The translations under genes and the position numbers were made by a program. From the NCBI GenBank assembly GCA_020353535.1, contig CP070696.1, positions 4,776,465-4,840,464 on the forward strand: DNA of 64,000 nt. The letters are read 5' to 3'. This document shows, in pieces, positions 41,810 to 50,192 of the stretch; the stretch's first letter is position 1, and each line of letters starts with the position of its first letter. Below the pieces are notes generated by a model. The model was not told the origin of the DNA, made no database searches, and worked only from the letters and a program-made list of their open reading frames with translations. This DNA comes from Spirochaetaceae bacterium (GTDB lineage: Bacteria > Spirochaetota > Spirochaetia > SZUA-6 > DRHE01).

Positions 41810-42620
41810 GATGAACCGCTCTAGGGTGAGGGCGATCATGGCCAAGGACATCCAGGCCGTGACGGCTTCCAAGATGGTGCTGCTGCCTATCGTGATCGTC
41901 CCCCTGCTGCTCTGCGTGCTCGTGCCGGCAGCGATCCTGCTGCTGGCTCTCAGATTCGACACGGTCCTGATCACCGGTGTCCAATTCGTGGAAAAACTAA
42001 TCCCCCTGTATCCGCTGCCCAAGAACCTTCCCGGATTTACCGATCAAATTCTATTCATCTTTCTGAACTATACCTTCCTGCCCTTCTTCATGCTGGTGCC
42101 GATCATGGCTTCCTCCGTGATCGCCTCGGACTCGATCGTGGGTGAAAAGGAGAGAAAAACCCTGGAAACACTCCTCTACACGCCGGTAACCAACCGGGAG
42201 TTCCTTATCGCCAAACTTCTGGGAGCCTTTGTTCCAGCCGTCGTGGTCAGCTGGGCAGGATTTGCCGGGTATTTTGTGGTTCTCAACCTGATCTACTACA
42301 TCGCCCGCGGGATGTTGATCCTGCGCTCCTGGATCTGGCTCCCGGCGATGCTTCTGCTTTCCCCTTCCGTTTCCCTGCTGGGGCTTTCAGTCACCCTGAT
42401 CGTGTCACTGAAGGCCAGGACCTACATGGAAGCGCAACAAACGGCAGGTATTGTCGTGCTTCCCATCATCGTGCTGATCGTCGTTCAAATTGCCGGGTTG
42501 CTGACCTTCAAGCCCCTGTACGTCGTTGTATTCAGTGTCGTTCTGCTCCTTACAAGCTATCTGATCGTTGTTCGCGTCGCACCTCGGTTTACCCGAGAAG
42601 GGATCATCAACACTCTGTAA
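41796..42620 (+). CDS. ABC-2 type permease
   Basis: A 274-residue membrane protein with six predicted helices (first at about 27-50, last at about 238-258). The cytoplasmic motif SIVGEKERKTLETLLYTPVTNREFLIAKLLGA is the ABC-2 coupling region (NatB/YhaP-like). It overlaps the ATPase gene and forms the membrane half of the exporter. A lactonase gene follows 15 bases later. Confidence 0.9.
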   Translation: MSRSRMNRSRVRAIMAKDIQAVTASKMVLLPIVIVPLLLCVLVPAAILLLALRFDTVLITGVQFVEKLIPLYPLPKNLPGFTDQILFIFLNYTFLPFFMLVPIMASSVIASDSIVGEKERKTLETLLYTPVTNREFLIAKLLGAFVPAVVVSWAGFAGYFVVLNLIYYIARGMLILRSWIWLPAMLLLSPSVSLLGLSVTLIVSLKARTYMEAQQTAGIVVLPIIVLIVVQIAGLLTFKPLYVVVFSVVLLLTSYLIVVRVAPRFTREGIINTL

Positions 42621-42635
42621 CAGGAAGAATTCTGT

Positions 42636-43751
42636 ATGAAGAAAATGGAACTGCTGGTTTATATAGGAACATACACGGAAAAGATCCGCTTCGGTACCGG
42701 ACAGATTTTTAAAGGGAAAGGTGAGGGCATCCACATCTGTAAAATGGATCCTGCCTCGGGTTCGTGGCAGCCGTATGCAGTGACCAGGGGGGTGAAAAGT
42801 CCCTCCTACCTCGCCTTCCATCCCGGCCGACGCTTCCTCTACGCCGTAAACGAGCTCAAGGAGCACGAGGGCCGGGCGACCGGGACGTTGAGCGCCTTCA
42901 CGGTGGACGCCGCCAGCGGAGAGCTTCGGTTCATAAACAAAGCAGCGACCCATGGCACAGATCCCTGCCACCTCAGCGTGGATCGAACGGGAAGATACGT
43001 CCTAGTATCCAATTTCGCCAGCGGCAGCGTTGCCGTGCTGCCGATTCGCGCTGACGGGGGATTGGAGGAGGCTTCCGATGTGGTTCAGCATACCGGCTCG
43101 AGCTCCGACCCGGTGCGTCAGAGCGGCCCCCACGCCCACTCGGTCACACTGGATGCAACCAATCGCTTCGTCTACGTTCCAGACCTGGGCTTGGACAGGT
43201 TGATGATCTACCGTTTCGATGCCAAGCGGGGAAAACTCAAGGCCCACGATCAACCCTGGCTGGAAACCAAGCCGGGAGCCGGACCACGCCACTTCGTGTT
43301 CCATCCGGGCAACAGCTTCGCCTACCTGATCAATGAGCTGGATTCGACAATCCTGAGTTTACGCTATCACGGGGAGCGTGGAATCCTGGAAGAGATCCAA
43401 ACCGTACCAACCCTTCCAGACTCATTCCGGGGACACAGCAGCTGTGCGGATATCCACGTTCATCCTTCCGGAAGGTATCTGTTCGGATCAAACCGGGGCC
43501 ACGACAGTATCGTCATCTACGAGATCGACGAAAACAGGGGCACATTGAACTACGTCGCTCATGAACCGACGGGGGGAAAGACACCTCGAAACTTCGTGAT
43601 CGATCCGAAGGGAACGTTCCTGTTTGCGGCCAACCAGGACAGCGACAACGTGGTGCACTTTCGTATCGATCAACAGACCGGTCGGATTTCACCGAGCGGG
43701 GAGGTCACAAACGTACCGACACCTGTCTGCTTGAAAATCCTGCAGCTGTAG
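42636..43751 (+). CDS. Lactonase family beta-propeller protein (6-phosphogluconolactonase-like)
   Basis: A 371-residue seven-bladed propeller of the PF10282 (YbhE/Pgl) family. Repeated blade signatures are seen: YLAFHPGRRFLYAVNE, CHLSVDRTGRYVLVSNF, HAHSVTLDATNRFVYVPDLG, GPRHFVFHPGNSFAYLINE and DIHVHPSGRYLFGSNRG. E. coli Pgl hydrolyses 6-phosphogluconolactone, and some relatives open other lactones. The catalytic Glu/His/Arg set appears kept (GPRH, HVHPSGRYLFGSNRG). GGAAG precedes ATG. A pentose-phosphate or aldonolactone role is likely. Confidence 0.87.
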   Translation: MKKMELLVYIGTYTEKIRFGTGQIFKGKGEGIHICKMDPASGSWQPYAVTRGVKSPSYLAFHPGRRFLYAVNELKEHEGRATGTLSAFTVDAASGELRFINKAATHGTDPCHLSVDRTGRYVLVSNFASGSVAVLPIRADGGLEEASDVVQHTGSSSDPVRQSGPHAHSVTLDATNRFVYVPDLGLDRLMIYRFDAKRGKLKAHDQPWLETKPGAGPRHFVFHPGNSFAYLINELDSTILSLRYHGERGILEEIQTVPTLPDSFRGHSSCADIHVHPSGRYLFGSNRGHDSIVIYEIDENRGTLNYVAHEPTGGKTPRNFVIDPKGTFLFAANQDSDNVVHFRIDQQTGRISPSGEVTNVPTPVCLKILQL

Positions 43752-43790
43752 ATCGTTTCCTAGGACTACGAGCGCTTACCCGATTACGGC

Positions 43791-44327
43791 TCAGTCCGCA
43801 AGGAGCTTCTCGAAAAAACGGACGTAGTCCTCCGTGTCCCATTCTCTGGTGCCGATGGTACCGGCGATGACGAATCCATCCCGATCCACGATGTAGGTGG
43901 TGGGGATGCTGCGGGCACCGTAGGTGGCACCGATGCGGCCCGTTGTATCCAGGAGCACGGGAAAGCTCAAATCATACTCATCCACGAATCTCTGTACTGA
44001 TTTGCGGTCTTCCTGAAGATTGACCGCTACGATCTCCAGACCTTTGGCTTTGAGTCTCTGGTACAGCCGCTCCATGGACGGCATCTCGATGCGACAGGGA
44101 CCGCACCAGGTGGCCCAAAAATTGAGAAACACCACCTTGCCGTTGAAATCACTCAAACGCCGGATCGCCCCGGACAGATCCTGAAGTTCGAAATCGACGA
44201 TTTCAGTCCCCTCTTCGAGCGGCTGAAGGCCAATTCGAACAATCTCTTCGGTGGTAACCGAGCTGGCAGAGGCGAAAGCGGCGGACAGGATCATGCCGGC
44301 AAGAATAAATATTAGTGATTTTCTCAT
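43791..44327 (-). CDS. Periplasmic TlpA-like thiol-disulfide oxidoreductase
   Basis: A 178-residue thioredoxin-fold protein with a signal peptide (residues 1-23, FILAGMILSAAFASA). The active site is FWATWCGPCRIEMPSME, and the cis-Pro segment is SIPTTYIVDRDG. The length and layout fit TlpA/ResA reductases that keep cytochrome or envelope cysteines reduced. ATG 44327 has GGAGG 5 bases upstream. It is divergent from a PerR-like gene and belongs to a cluster of redox-defence genes. Confidence 0.9.
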   Translation of the reverse strand: MRKSLIFILAGMILSAAFASASSVTTEEIVRIGLQPLEEGTEIVDFELQDLSGAIRRLSDFNGKVVFLNFWATWCGPCRIEMPSMERLYQRLKAKGLEIVAVNLQEDRKSVQRFVDEYDLSFPVLLDTTGRIGATYGARSIPTTYIVDRDGFVIAGTIGTREWDTEDYVRFFEKLLAD

Positions 44328-44403
44328 AATGACCTCCAGAGAAAAGGTAGCGAAAAGCCGACGTCCGGACAAGCTTTTTTGCGGGAAATCTCCTGCAACA
44401 GGC

Positions 44404-44432
44404 TTGACAATTCGGGAATAGTATTTAAGAAT
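44404..44432 (+). promoter_or_regulatory. Promoter of the PerR-like gene with repeated GAATAGT motif
   Basis: TTGACA (44404-44409), 17-base spacer, AAGAAT (44427-44432). GAATAGT occurs twice 13 bases apart (44416-44422 and 44429-44435), and TAGTA/TACTA (44419-44423, 44442-44446) form an inverted pair. These could be autoregulatory sites. Confidence 0.55.
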
Positions 44433-44469
44433 AGTTATCGTTACTAAAATCACAACAAGGCCATTTCAT

Positions 44470-44862
44470 TTGAGAAAAACGGAGCAACGGACCGTGATTC
44501 TGGAAGAACTACGCCTCTGCAGGAATCATCCCGCTGCCGATGAGGTATACCTGCGGGTCAAGGAAAGGCTCCCTCGAATCAGCCTGGGAACCGTGTATCG
44601 CAACCTGGAGCTCATGGCCTCCCAGGGACTGATTCGGCGGCTGGAAACCAGCTCGGGACACAAGCGCTTCGATCCCATCGCCGACGACCACTGTCATTTT
44701 CGCTGCACGGCTTGCGGAAAGATCGAAGACATCCCCTTTGCCGTAGAAATCCCTGAGTTGAATGCCAGTCATCCATGGGTGCGGGTACGAAAGATACAGG
44801 GGGCTCGTCCGGAGTACTTCGGACTGTGCCCGGAGTGCGTCGACAACAGCGCAACCAAATGA
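44470..44862 (+). CDS. perR: Fur-family repressor, PerR-like
   Basis: A 130-residue metal-dependent repressor. The winged helix (residues about 1-75) holds HPAADEVYLRVKERLPRISLGTVYRNL. RFDPIADDHCHFRCTACGKIEDI supplies regulatory-site His/Asp and the first Zn CxxC, and GLCPECVDNS gives the second CxxC. Its placement before rubrerythrin and beside TlpA/MsrA genes favours PerR (peroxide sensing by iron-catalysed His oxidation) over Fur or Zur. It starts with TTG at 44470 with CAAGG upstream; no ATG is available in frame. Confidence 0.87.
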   Translation: MRKTEQRTVILEELRLCRNHPAADEVYLRVKERLPRISLGTVYRNLELMASQGLIRRLETSSGHKRFDPIADDHCHFRCTACGKIEDIPFAVEIPELNASHPWVRVRKIQGARPEYFGLCPECVDNSATK

Positions 44863-44875
44863 CATAGCATACAAA

Positions 44876-44890
44876 GGGCGTGTTACGCCC
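44876..44890. promoter_or_regulatory. Hairpin between perR and rubrerythrin genes
   Basis: GGGCGT-GTT-ACGCCC (44876-44890) followed 6 bases later by an A-run then TTTTT. It could be a partial terminator or processing site that lets rubrerythrin be expressed at a level different from perR. Confidence 0.4.
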
Positions 44891-44923
44891 CGGATAAAAA
44901 TTTTTGCGTTAAGGAGAGCTAGA

Positions 44924-45499
44924 ATGAAATCACTCAAGGGCACTCAAACCGAAAAGAATCTGATTACGGCCTTCGCCGGTGAGTCCCAGGCTCGAAACAG
45001 GTATACCTACTTCGCCAGCAAAGCCCGCGAAGAGGGTATGGTCCAGATCTCGATGATCTTCGAGGAAACGGCAAATCAGGAGAAGGAGCACGCCAAACGT
45101 TTCTTCAAGTTCCTCGAAGGGGGCGACGTCGAGGTGGCCGCAGCCTTTCCTGCCGGCGTCATTGGCGGCACCGCCGACAACCTCAAGGCAGCCGCCGGTG
45201 GTGAGAACTACGAGTGGACTACTATGTATCCCGGCTTTGCAAAGGTCGCCCGGGAGGAGGGATTCGATGCCGTAGCGGCAGTCTTCGATGCCATTTCCAT
45301 CGCCGAGAAACAGCACGAGAAACGCTACAACGACCTAAGGGCCAACGTAGTCGGTGGTAAAGTCTTCAAGAAGGACAAAAAGGTGGTCTGGCGCTGCATC
45401 AACTGCGGATACCTTTACGAAGGCGAGGAAGCGCCCAAGGCCTGCCCCGCCTGCGCCCACCCGCAAGCCTACTACGAACTGCTGGGAGAGAACTGGTAG
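44924..45499 (+). CDS. rbr: Rubrerythrin
   Basis: A 191-residue peroxide reductase. Residues 1-140 are the ferritin-like diiron domain: FAGESQARNRYTYFASKA, EETANQEKEHAKRFF and ISIAEKQHEKRY supply the Glu/His ligands. Residues about 155-191 are a rubredoxin-type Fe(Cys)4 site (WRCINCGYLYEG, CPACAHPQAYYE). It reduces H2O2 to water in the cytosol of anaerobes and microaerophiles. AAGGAG precedes ATG by 7 bases. The gene lies 61 bases after the PerR-like gene that probably represses it. Confidence 0.95.
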   Translation: MKSLKGTQTEKNLITAFAGESQARNRYTYFASKAREEGMVQISMIFEETANQEKEHAKRFFKFLEGGDVEVAAAFPAGVIGGTADNLKAAAGGENYEWTTMYPGFAKVAREEGFDAVAAVFDAISIAEKQHEKRYNDLRANVVGGKVFKKDKKVVWRCINCGYLYEGEEAPKACPACAHPQAYYELLGENW

Positions 45500-45520
45500 A
45501 CCCTGTTCACGAAAAAAGGC

Positions 45521-46156
45521 TCATGATTCCAGGCCGAGCTTCTGAAGTTTCGGTCGGATTACGAACGTGCAGTACCCGGCGTATGGATTGTTCTCATAGT
45601 AATCCTGGTGATACTTTTCCGCCTCGTAGAAGGTGGTTAACTGTACAATTTCCGTTACAATGGGATCATCGAAGTACGTGGCCGCCTCGGCCTTGGAGCG
45701 TTCGGCCGCTGTTCTTTGAGCTTCACTGTTGTAGAGGATGATCGAACGGTACTGGGTTCCCACATCCGCACCCTGACGGTTGAGCGTGGTCGGATCATGG
45801 GCGTTCCAGAAAAGATCGAGTATCTGCTCGTAGCTGATTACCTCCGGATCGAAGTAAACCTGCACCACTTCGGCATGCCCTGTAGATCCGCTACAGACCT
45901 CCTCATAGGTCGGGTTTGCCTTATCGCCGCCTGCGTATCCGGATACCACGGATTTCACTCCGTCGATACGCTCGTATACAGCCTCGACACACCAAAAACA
46001 ACCACCCCCCAGAGTGGCTACTTCAGCACTGTTCTCCGTACTCATCCTGGTCTCTCCGCTCTGTCCGTTTTCAGGGTTCGGGCTCAACCCCCCCAAAAGT
46101 ATGACGATTCCCGCAAGCAGCATAACAAGGCTAACGGGAGCAAATATCCGCTTCAT
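45521..46156 (-). CDS. msrA: Peptide methionine-(S)-sulfoxide reductase, exported or membrane-anchored
   Basis: A 211-residue MsrA. Residues 1-24 are a signal or anchor helix (LVMLLAGIVILLGGLS) followed by a short Ser/Asn/Glu linker. The catalytic part starts with ATLGGGCFWCVEAVYERIDGV, with the nucleophile Cys in GCFWC, then GYAGG, STGHAEVVQVYFDP and QYRSIILYN. It repairs oxidised methionine in envelope proteins. GGAGGGG lies 7 bases before ATG. It converges with rubrerythrin and completes the redox-defence cluster. Confidence 0.93.
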   Translation of the reverse strand: MKRIFAPVSLVMLLAGIVILLGGLSPNPENGQSGETRMSTENSAEVATLGGGCFWCVEAVYERIDGVKSVVSGYAGGDKANPTYEEVCSGSTGHAEVVQVYFDPEVISYEQILDLFWNAHDPTTLNRQGADVGTQYRSIILYNSEAQRTAAERSKAEAATYFDDPIVTEIVQLTTFYEAEKYHQDYYENNPYAGYCTFVIRPKLQKLGLES

Positions 46157-46190
46157 CTGAATCCCCTCCGGATTTTTGTGTATAAAAAAG

Positions 46191-46219
46191 ATAATGAATA
46201 TTATCGAATTGGTAAACAA
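46191..46219 (-). promoter_or_regulatory. Promoter for msrA
   Basis: Minus strand TTGTTT (46214-46219), 17-base spacer, CATTAT (46191-46196); the surrounding DNA is AT-rich. The ATG lies 34 bases downstream with a strong ribosome site. Confidence 0.5.
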
Positions 46220-46275
46220 TAAACGGCACGAGCTCCCTGCATCAACACACAGCGCAGCCGAGGTGTGCTGAAACG

Positions 46276-46284
46276 TGATACACT
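46276..46284 (+). promoter_or_regulatory. Extended -10 promoter for the small Cys-rich protein gene
   Basis: TGA-TACACT (46276-46284) is an extended -10 element without a clear -35. ATG 46292 is 7 bases downstream, fitting the leaderless pattern and deciding the start. Confidence 0.5.
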
Positions 46285-46291
46285 GAGAAAC

Positions 46292-46501
46292 ATGATGAGC
46301 CCGGGCAAGAATGCTGAAACACCGCCGCGGGCGCCGAATTGTCTGCAATGCCGTCATTTTCACGTGTCCTGGGATCCTCGCTTTCCTCGAGCCTGCTCGG
46401 TGTTTGGAATCAAAAGCAAAAAGCTGCCCAGCCATGTGGTTTTCGAGGCAACGGGCCGGCACTGTCCAGCTTTTTCAAAATCCCCGAAGATCAGAACATG
46501 A
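46292..46501 (+). CDS. Small conserved Cys-containing protein
   Basis: A 69-residue protein with the layout CLQCRHF, then FPRACSVFG-KSKKLPS, then GRHCPAFS: four cysteines, two in a CxxC, likely to bind Zn or Fe. I recall similar 60-80-residue proteins in spirochetes and delta-proteobacteria, sometimes mis-named uracil-DNA glycosylase; no glycosylase motif is seen. ATG 46292 is favoured over GTG 46265 by the promoter. The next gene is a nuclease 83 bases on. Confidence 0.65.
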   Translation: MMSPGKNAETPPRAPNCLQCRHFHVSWDPRFPRACSVFGIKSKKLPSHVVFEATGRHCPAFSKSPKIRT

Positions 46502-46584
46502 GTCTTGTTCCCGATTCTGCCTGTTGATAGAATCAGGAGGTCAGATTTCCCCGTTAGTATAGGTAAAAACCAAAAGGTTGCGAT

Positions 46585-47736
46585 ATGCTGAAGATCCTGG
46601 CCAGTGCAGATTATCACCTGGGCATGAAGTTCGCCGCCTACCCAAGCGTGCAGGAAGAACTGGCGGAAGCCCGTTTTCTTACTCTCCAGAGGCTCATCGA
46701 CACGGCGAATCAACAGGATTGCGCCCTGTTTCTGATTGCCGGAGATCTTTTCGACAGGGTGAGTGTTACGGTAAAAGACATAAAGCGTAGTGTGGATCTG
46801 CTGAACAGCTTCAAAGGCCAACTGGTGGCGCTGCTGCCGGGAAACCATGACTTCTACAGCGGCTCCACCAGTACGTTGTGGTCCCGATTCAGTGAGACCG
46901 CAGGGGATCGAATCCTCCTAGCGCGGGATCCCAAAGTATACGATCTGAATCACTACGACATGAACATCCTTCTGTACTGCGGTCCCTGCGACAGCAAACA
47001 CAGCAGGAGCAACGCCATCTCCTGGCTGAAGAACGCCGAGATTGCCTCAGATCCTGCCAGACCAGACGGAGACTCGCTGCGAATCGGTTTGGCTCATGGA
47101 AGTATCGAGGGGATTTCACCGGACGCTCAAGGCGTGTACTTTCCAATGAAACGCGCTGATCTGGATGATGCCCCAGTCGACCTGTGGATCATCGGTCACA
47201 CCCATCTGCAACATCCTTCCAAGGACGGAGATGTGAACTCCCACCGGACAATCGCTCCGCCTGTGTTGATCCCAGGAACCCCCGAATCCGATGGATTTGA
47301 TTGCCACCATGGCGGAAAAGCCTGGATGATCGAAGTCAATAGAAACAATCACATCCACATCGAGTCCCTGTCTACGGGCACCTACCGCTTCGTCCAAGAC
47401 ACATACGAACTCCAGAGCGGGGCGGATCTTCAACACCTTGCCAAGAGGCTTCAAAGCCACGAGAGACAAAGGACCTTGCTGCGCCTCAAGTTGAGAGGCC
47501 GTCTGGGTGCCGAACAGCTGCTCGAACTCCGTCAGCTCCTCGAACAAACAAAAGAATCCCTGTTTTTCACCCAGTTCGACGAAGGCGAGCTTCTGGAGAA
47601 AATCAGTGAACAAACCGTGGAGACGGAGTTCACGGAAGGATCCTTTCCCTATCGATTGCTGAAACATCTGATAGCCGAGGAGGATTTCGAGGCTCTCCAG
47701 ACCGCCTACGCCCTGCTGCAGGAGCAGAAGCGTTGA
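46585..47736 (+). CDS. SbcD/Mre11-like DNA repair exonuclease (YhaO-like)
   Basis: A 383-residue calcineurin-fold nuclease. Metal motifs in order: SADYHLG (near residue 7), AGDLFDR, LLPGNHDFY, IGLAHGS and IIGHTHLQ. The C-terminal 130 residues form a helical capping region that contacts the ATPase partner. It would process double-strand ends or hairpins with the SbcC-like product; the TTGA overlap (47733-47736) couples the two. TTGTTC (46505-46510) and TAGAAT (46528-46533) make a plausible promoter. Confidence 0.9.
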   Translation: MLKILASADYHLGMKFAAYPSVQEELAEARFLTLQRLIDTANQQDCALFLIAGDLFDRVSVTVKDIKRSVDLLNSFKGQLVALLPGNHDFYSGSTSTLWSRFSETAGDRILLARDPKVYDLNHYDMNILLYCGPCDSKHSRSNAISWLKNAEIASDPARPDGDSLRIGLAHGSIEGISPDAQGVYFPMKRADLDDAPVDLWIIGHTHLQHPSKDGDVNSHRTIAPPVLIPGTPESDGFDCHHGGKAWMIEVNRNNHIHIESLSTGTYRFVQDTYELQSGADLQHLAKRLQSHERQRTLLRLKLRGRLGAEQLLELRQLLEQTKESLFFTQFDEGELLEKISEQTVETEFTEGSFPYRLLKHLIAEEDFEALQTAYALLQEQKR

Positions 47737-50165
47737 TTCTGTCAACCCTCCAGGTCACTTCTTTCGGCGCCCTCGCTTCGCAACACCTCGATCTGGAAGC
47801 CGGCCTGAATGTTATCCTCGGTCCCAATGAGGCGGGGAAGTCAACACTGTTCAAGGCAATACAGCACCTGCTGCTGACTCCGGTAAACCTCAACAAGCGA
47901 AACCTCCAGGAGCTTATCCGGCCTCTGCTGCCGCTGGACGGGGGGGACACCGTGTCAGCCGCTATCGAGTTTCGGGTAGACAATCAGCCCTTCCGCCTCG
48001 AGAAAACCTGGGGGGGCAGTGCTGCGGCGACGCTTCATTTACCTGACGGTGGTCGCATCACGGATCCGGAGACCGTAGAGGTACGTCTCGCGGCACTCCT
48101 GCCGGTTCAGCCGGGAACGCTTCGCACAGTATTGCTGACCTACCAGTCCGGTTTGGCGAGTACCATGGCCGAACTTGAGGCGGACAAGGAGACGGTGTAC
48201 GGCCTTTCCGATTTGCTGCACCGCAGCGTTCTGGAGACAGACGGTGTATCCGTGGGAAGTTTCAGGGAACTCCTGGACAGACGCTGCCAGCAGTACCTGA
48301 GGCACTGGGACCTGCAACGGCGGCGGCCGGAGCGAAAGCGAGGGGCGGACACCCGCTGGTCCAGGGAGCGCGGCACCGTACTGGAGGCCTACTATGCCCT
48401 CGAAGATGCCCAAAATCGTCTGCAGGAGGTGAAGGACAGGGAGGGGGAGTTCGAAAAATTACGAGAACGCTTGGAGAACTGTACACGGGAGCTGACCTCA
48501 AAGGAGACAAGGCTAGAGAGAGTCGAACTAGGTGCCAAGGATGCAGAGCAGCGTAGCGTCCTGGAGGTCAAACTTAACAACGCTGAGTTGTCCCTCAGAG
48601 AGGTTCGAAACCACTATGACAGTTGGACAAAAAGTCTGCTTCGCCTGGAAGCGTTGGAGAAGGAGCTTCCCCAGCTCCAACAAACCGTGTTGGATTTGGA
48701 GCGGGAAAAAGACCGCGTCCAGGCTTTTCAGCAGAAACAAAATCTGATCGAACGTTTCAAGCGAGTCCGGTCCAAACGGGAGCGCCTGCAGGAGGAGGAA
48801 GCGGAGCTGAAACGTCTGCTCCCACTGTCCCGTTCTCAGCTGGATCAGCTTCGGGAGTGTAGTTCGGAAATCGCACGGCTCGGGGCGTCTTTGAAAGCGG
48901 GAAACCTTTCCCTTATTTTCCACACTCGTGAGGCGGTCGACCTGGTGATTCAAACAGATATGGAGGAGCCGGAAGAGCAGAGCCTGTCCCGTAACAAGAG
49001 TCTGAACCTTAAGGCCGCCGGAAAAATAGAGCTGCGCCATCCGAGCTGGAGCCTCGAAGTGTACTCCGGGGAAGGAGAGTTCAGAAAGGTCGCCGAGCAC
49101 TTCGAGCAAGCCCAAGTCCGCTTCAGTGGGCTCCTGCAGGAGCTGAAGGTCTCTTCCCTCGAAGAGGCGGAGGAAACAAGCAAGCGCTATGAGGCTCAAA
49201 GCAGCCAGACCCAGACCGCCAGAGCTCTATACGAACAGGAGCTGGGCAGCGACAGCTTCGAAGCCCTGGAGGCGGCCTGCGAGGGGGAGGCACAGTCCCA
49301 TCCCACCAGGGAGCTGAACGAGGTCCTGGAAGAACTGGCAGAGAAGCGAAGCCGTTATCAGGAGCTCAAGGACGAACTGCATGACAACCGCCAACGAATC
49401 GAAACCCTGACAGTGGAGTATGCGGACAAGGAGGTCCTGTTTGCCCGTATCGCGGAACTGGGGGGCATTAGACAGCAGATAGGCGAGCAAATAAGCGCGC
49501 TTGCCCCTCTTCCGGAGGGCTTCCGGGACGCTCAGTCACTGCTGGATCACTACAAGAGGCAGAAGGAGGAGGTGGAGTCCCTGAGACAGGAGAAGATCCG
49601 GCTGGAGAGCGACTGCCGCAACGCCGAAAACTCCCTCCCGGACGAATCGAGTGAAGAGGCGGAGCGCCGTGTAGGGGATCTCCGGGACCAATTCAACAAC
49701 CAGGTAAACAAAGCCGAGGTGCTGGTCCGGATCAATAAAGCCACCACACGCCTCCTCGCCGAGTCGCATGAGGGAATCTACGAACCCTTCACCGCCCTCG
49801 TGTCCCGATACCTGGCCACTTTGAGCGACGATAGATATCGAAACGTTCCTGCCGGCACGTCCCTGCCTGCAGGCTTGATTCGCGGGGACGGTCAGACTGT
49901 TCCCTACCAGTTGCTGTCGGCAGGCACCAAGGATCTGTTCTCCCTGGCTCTGCGTTTGGCCATGGCGGAGTTCTTTCTCAATTCTACCGAAGGATTTCTC
50001 ATCCTCGATGATCCTCTTGTAGATCTGGACCCGCACCGCCAGCAGCGGGCCGCCGCTGTTCTGTCGGAGTTTGCAGAAAAGCACCAGCTGGTAATGTTCA
50101 CCTGCCAACCCGGGCATGCAGACCTGCTGGAAGGGGCTCATCGTATCGAGTTGGCGATATCTTGA
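47733..50165 (+). CDS. SbcC/Rad50-like ATPase (YhaN-like)
   Basis: An 810-residue SMC-type protein. Walker A GPNEAGKSTLF lies near residue 32. Coiled coil spans about 200-640, interrupted near 380-430. The ABC signature is in LLSAGTKDLFSLALRLAMAEFF and Walker B in FLILDDPLVDLDPHRQQ. No CxxC zinc hook is seen, so it is closer to YhaN than to classical Rad50/SbcC. It starts with TTG overlapping the nuclease stop. The pair probably acts at DNA ends or replication forks. Confidence 0.88.
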   Translation: MILSTLQVTSFGALASQHLDLEAGLNVILGPNEAGKSTLFKAIQHLLLTPVNLNKRNLQELIRPLLPLDGGDTVSAAIEFRVDNQPFRLEKTWGGSAAATLHLPDGGRITDPETVEVRLAALLPVQPGTLRTVLLTYQSGLASTMAELEADKETVYGLSDLLHRSVLETDGVSVGSFRELLDRRCQQYLRHWDLQRRRPERKRGADTRWSRERGTVLEAYYALEDAQNRLQEVKDREGEFEKLRERLENCTRELTSKETRLERVELGAKDAEQRSVLEVKLNNAELSLREVRNHYDSWTKSLLRLEALEKELPQLQQTVLDLEREKDRVQAFQQKQNLIERFKRVRSKRERLQEEEAELKRLLPLSRSQLDQLRECSSEIARLGASLKAGNLSLIFHTREAVDLVIQTDMEEPEEQSLSRNKSLNLKAAGKIELRHPSWSLEVYSGEGEFRKVAEHFEQAQVRFSGLLQELKVSSLEEAEETSKRYEAQSSQTQTARALYEQELGSDSFEALEAACEGEAQSHPTRELNEVLEELAEKRSRYQELKDELHDNRQRIETLTVEYADKEVLFARIAELGGIRQQIGEQISALAPLPEGFRDAQSLLDHYKRQKEEVESLRQEKIRLESDCRNAENSLPDESSEEAERRVGDLRDQFNNQVNKAEVLVRINKATTRLLAESHEGIYEPFTALVSRYLATLSDDRYRNVPAGTSLPAGLIRGDGQTVPYQLLSAGTKDLFSLALRLAMAEFFLNSTEGFLILDDPLVDLDPHRQQRAAAVLSEFAEKHQLVMFTCQPGHADLLEGAHRIELAIS

Positions 50166-50192
50166 AAAACGGAGGCTGTTTTACTAGCTCGT

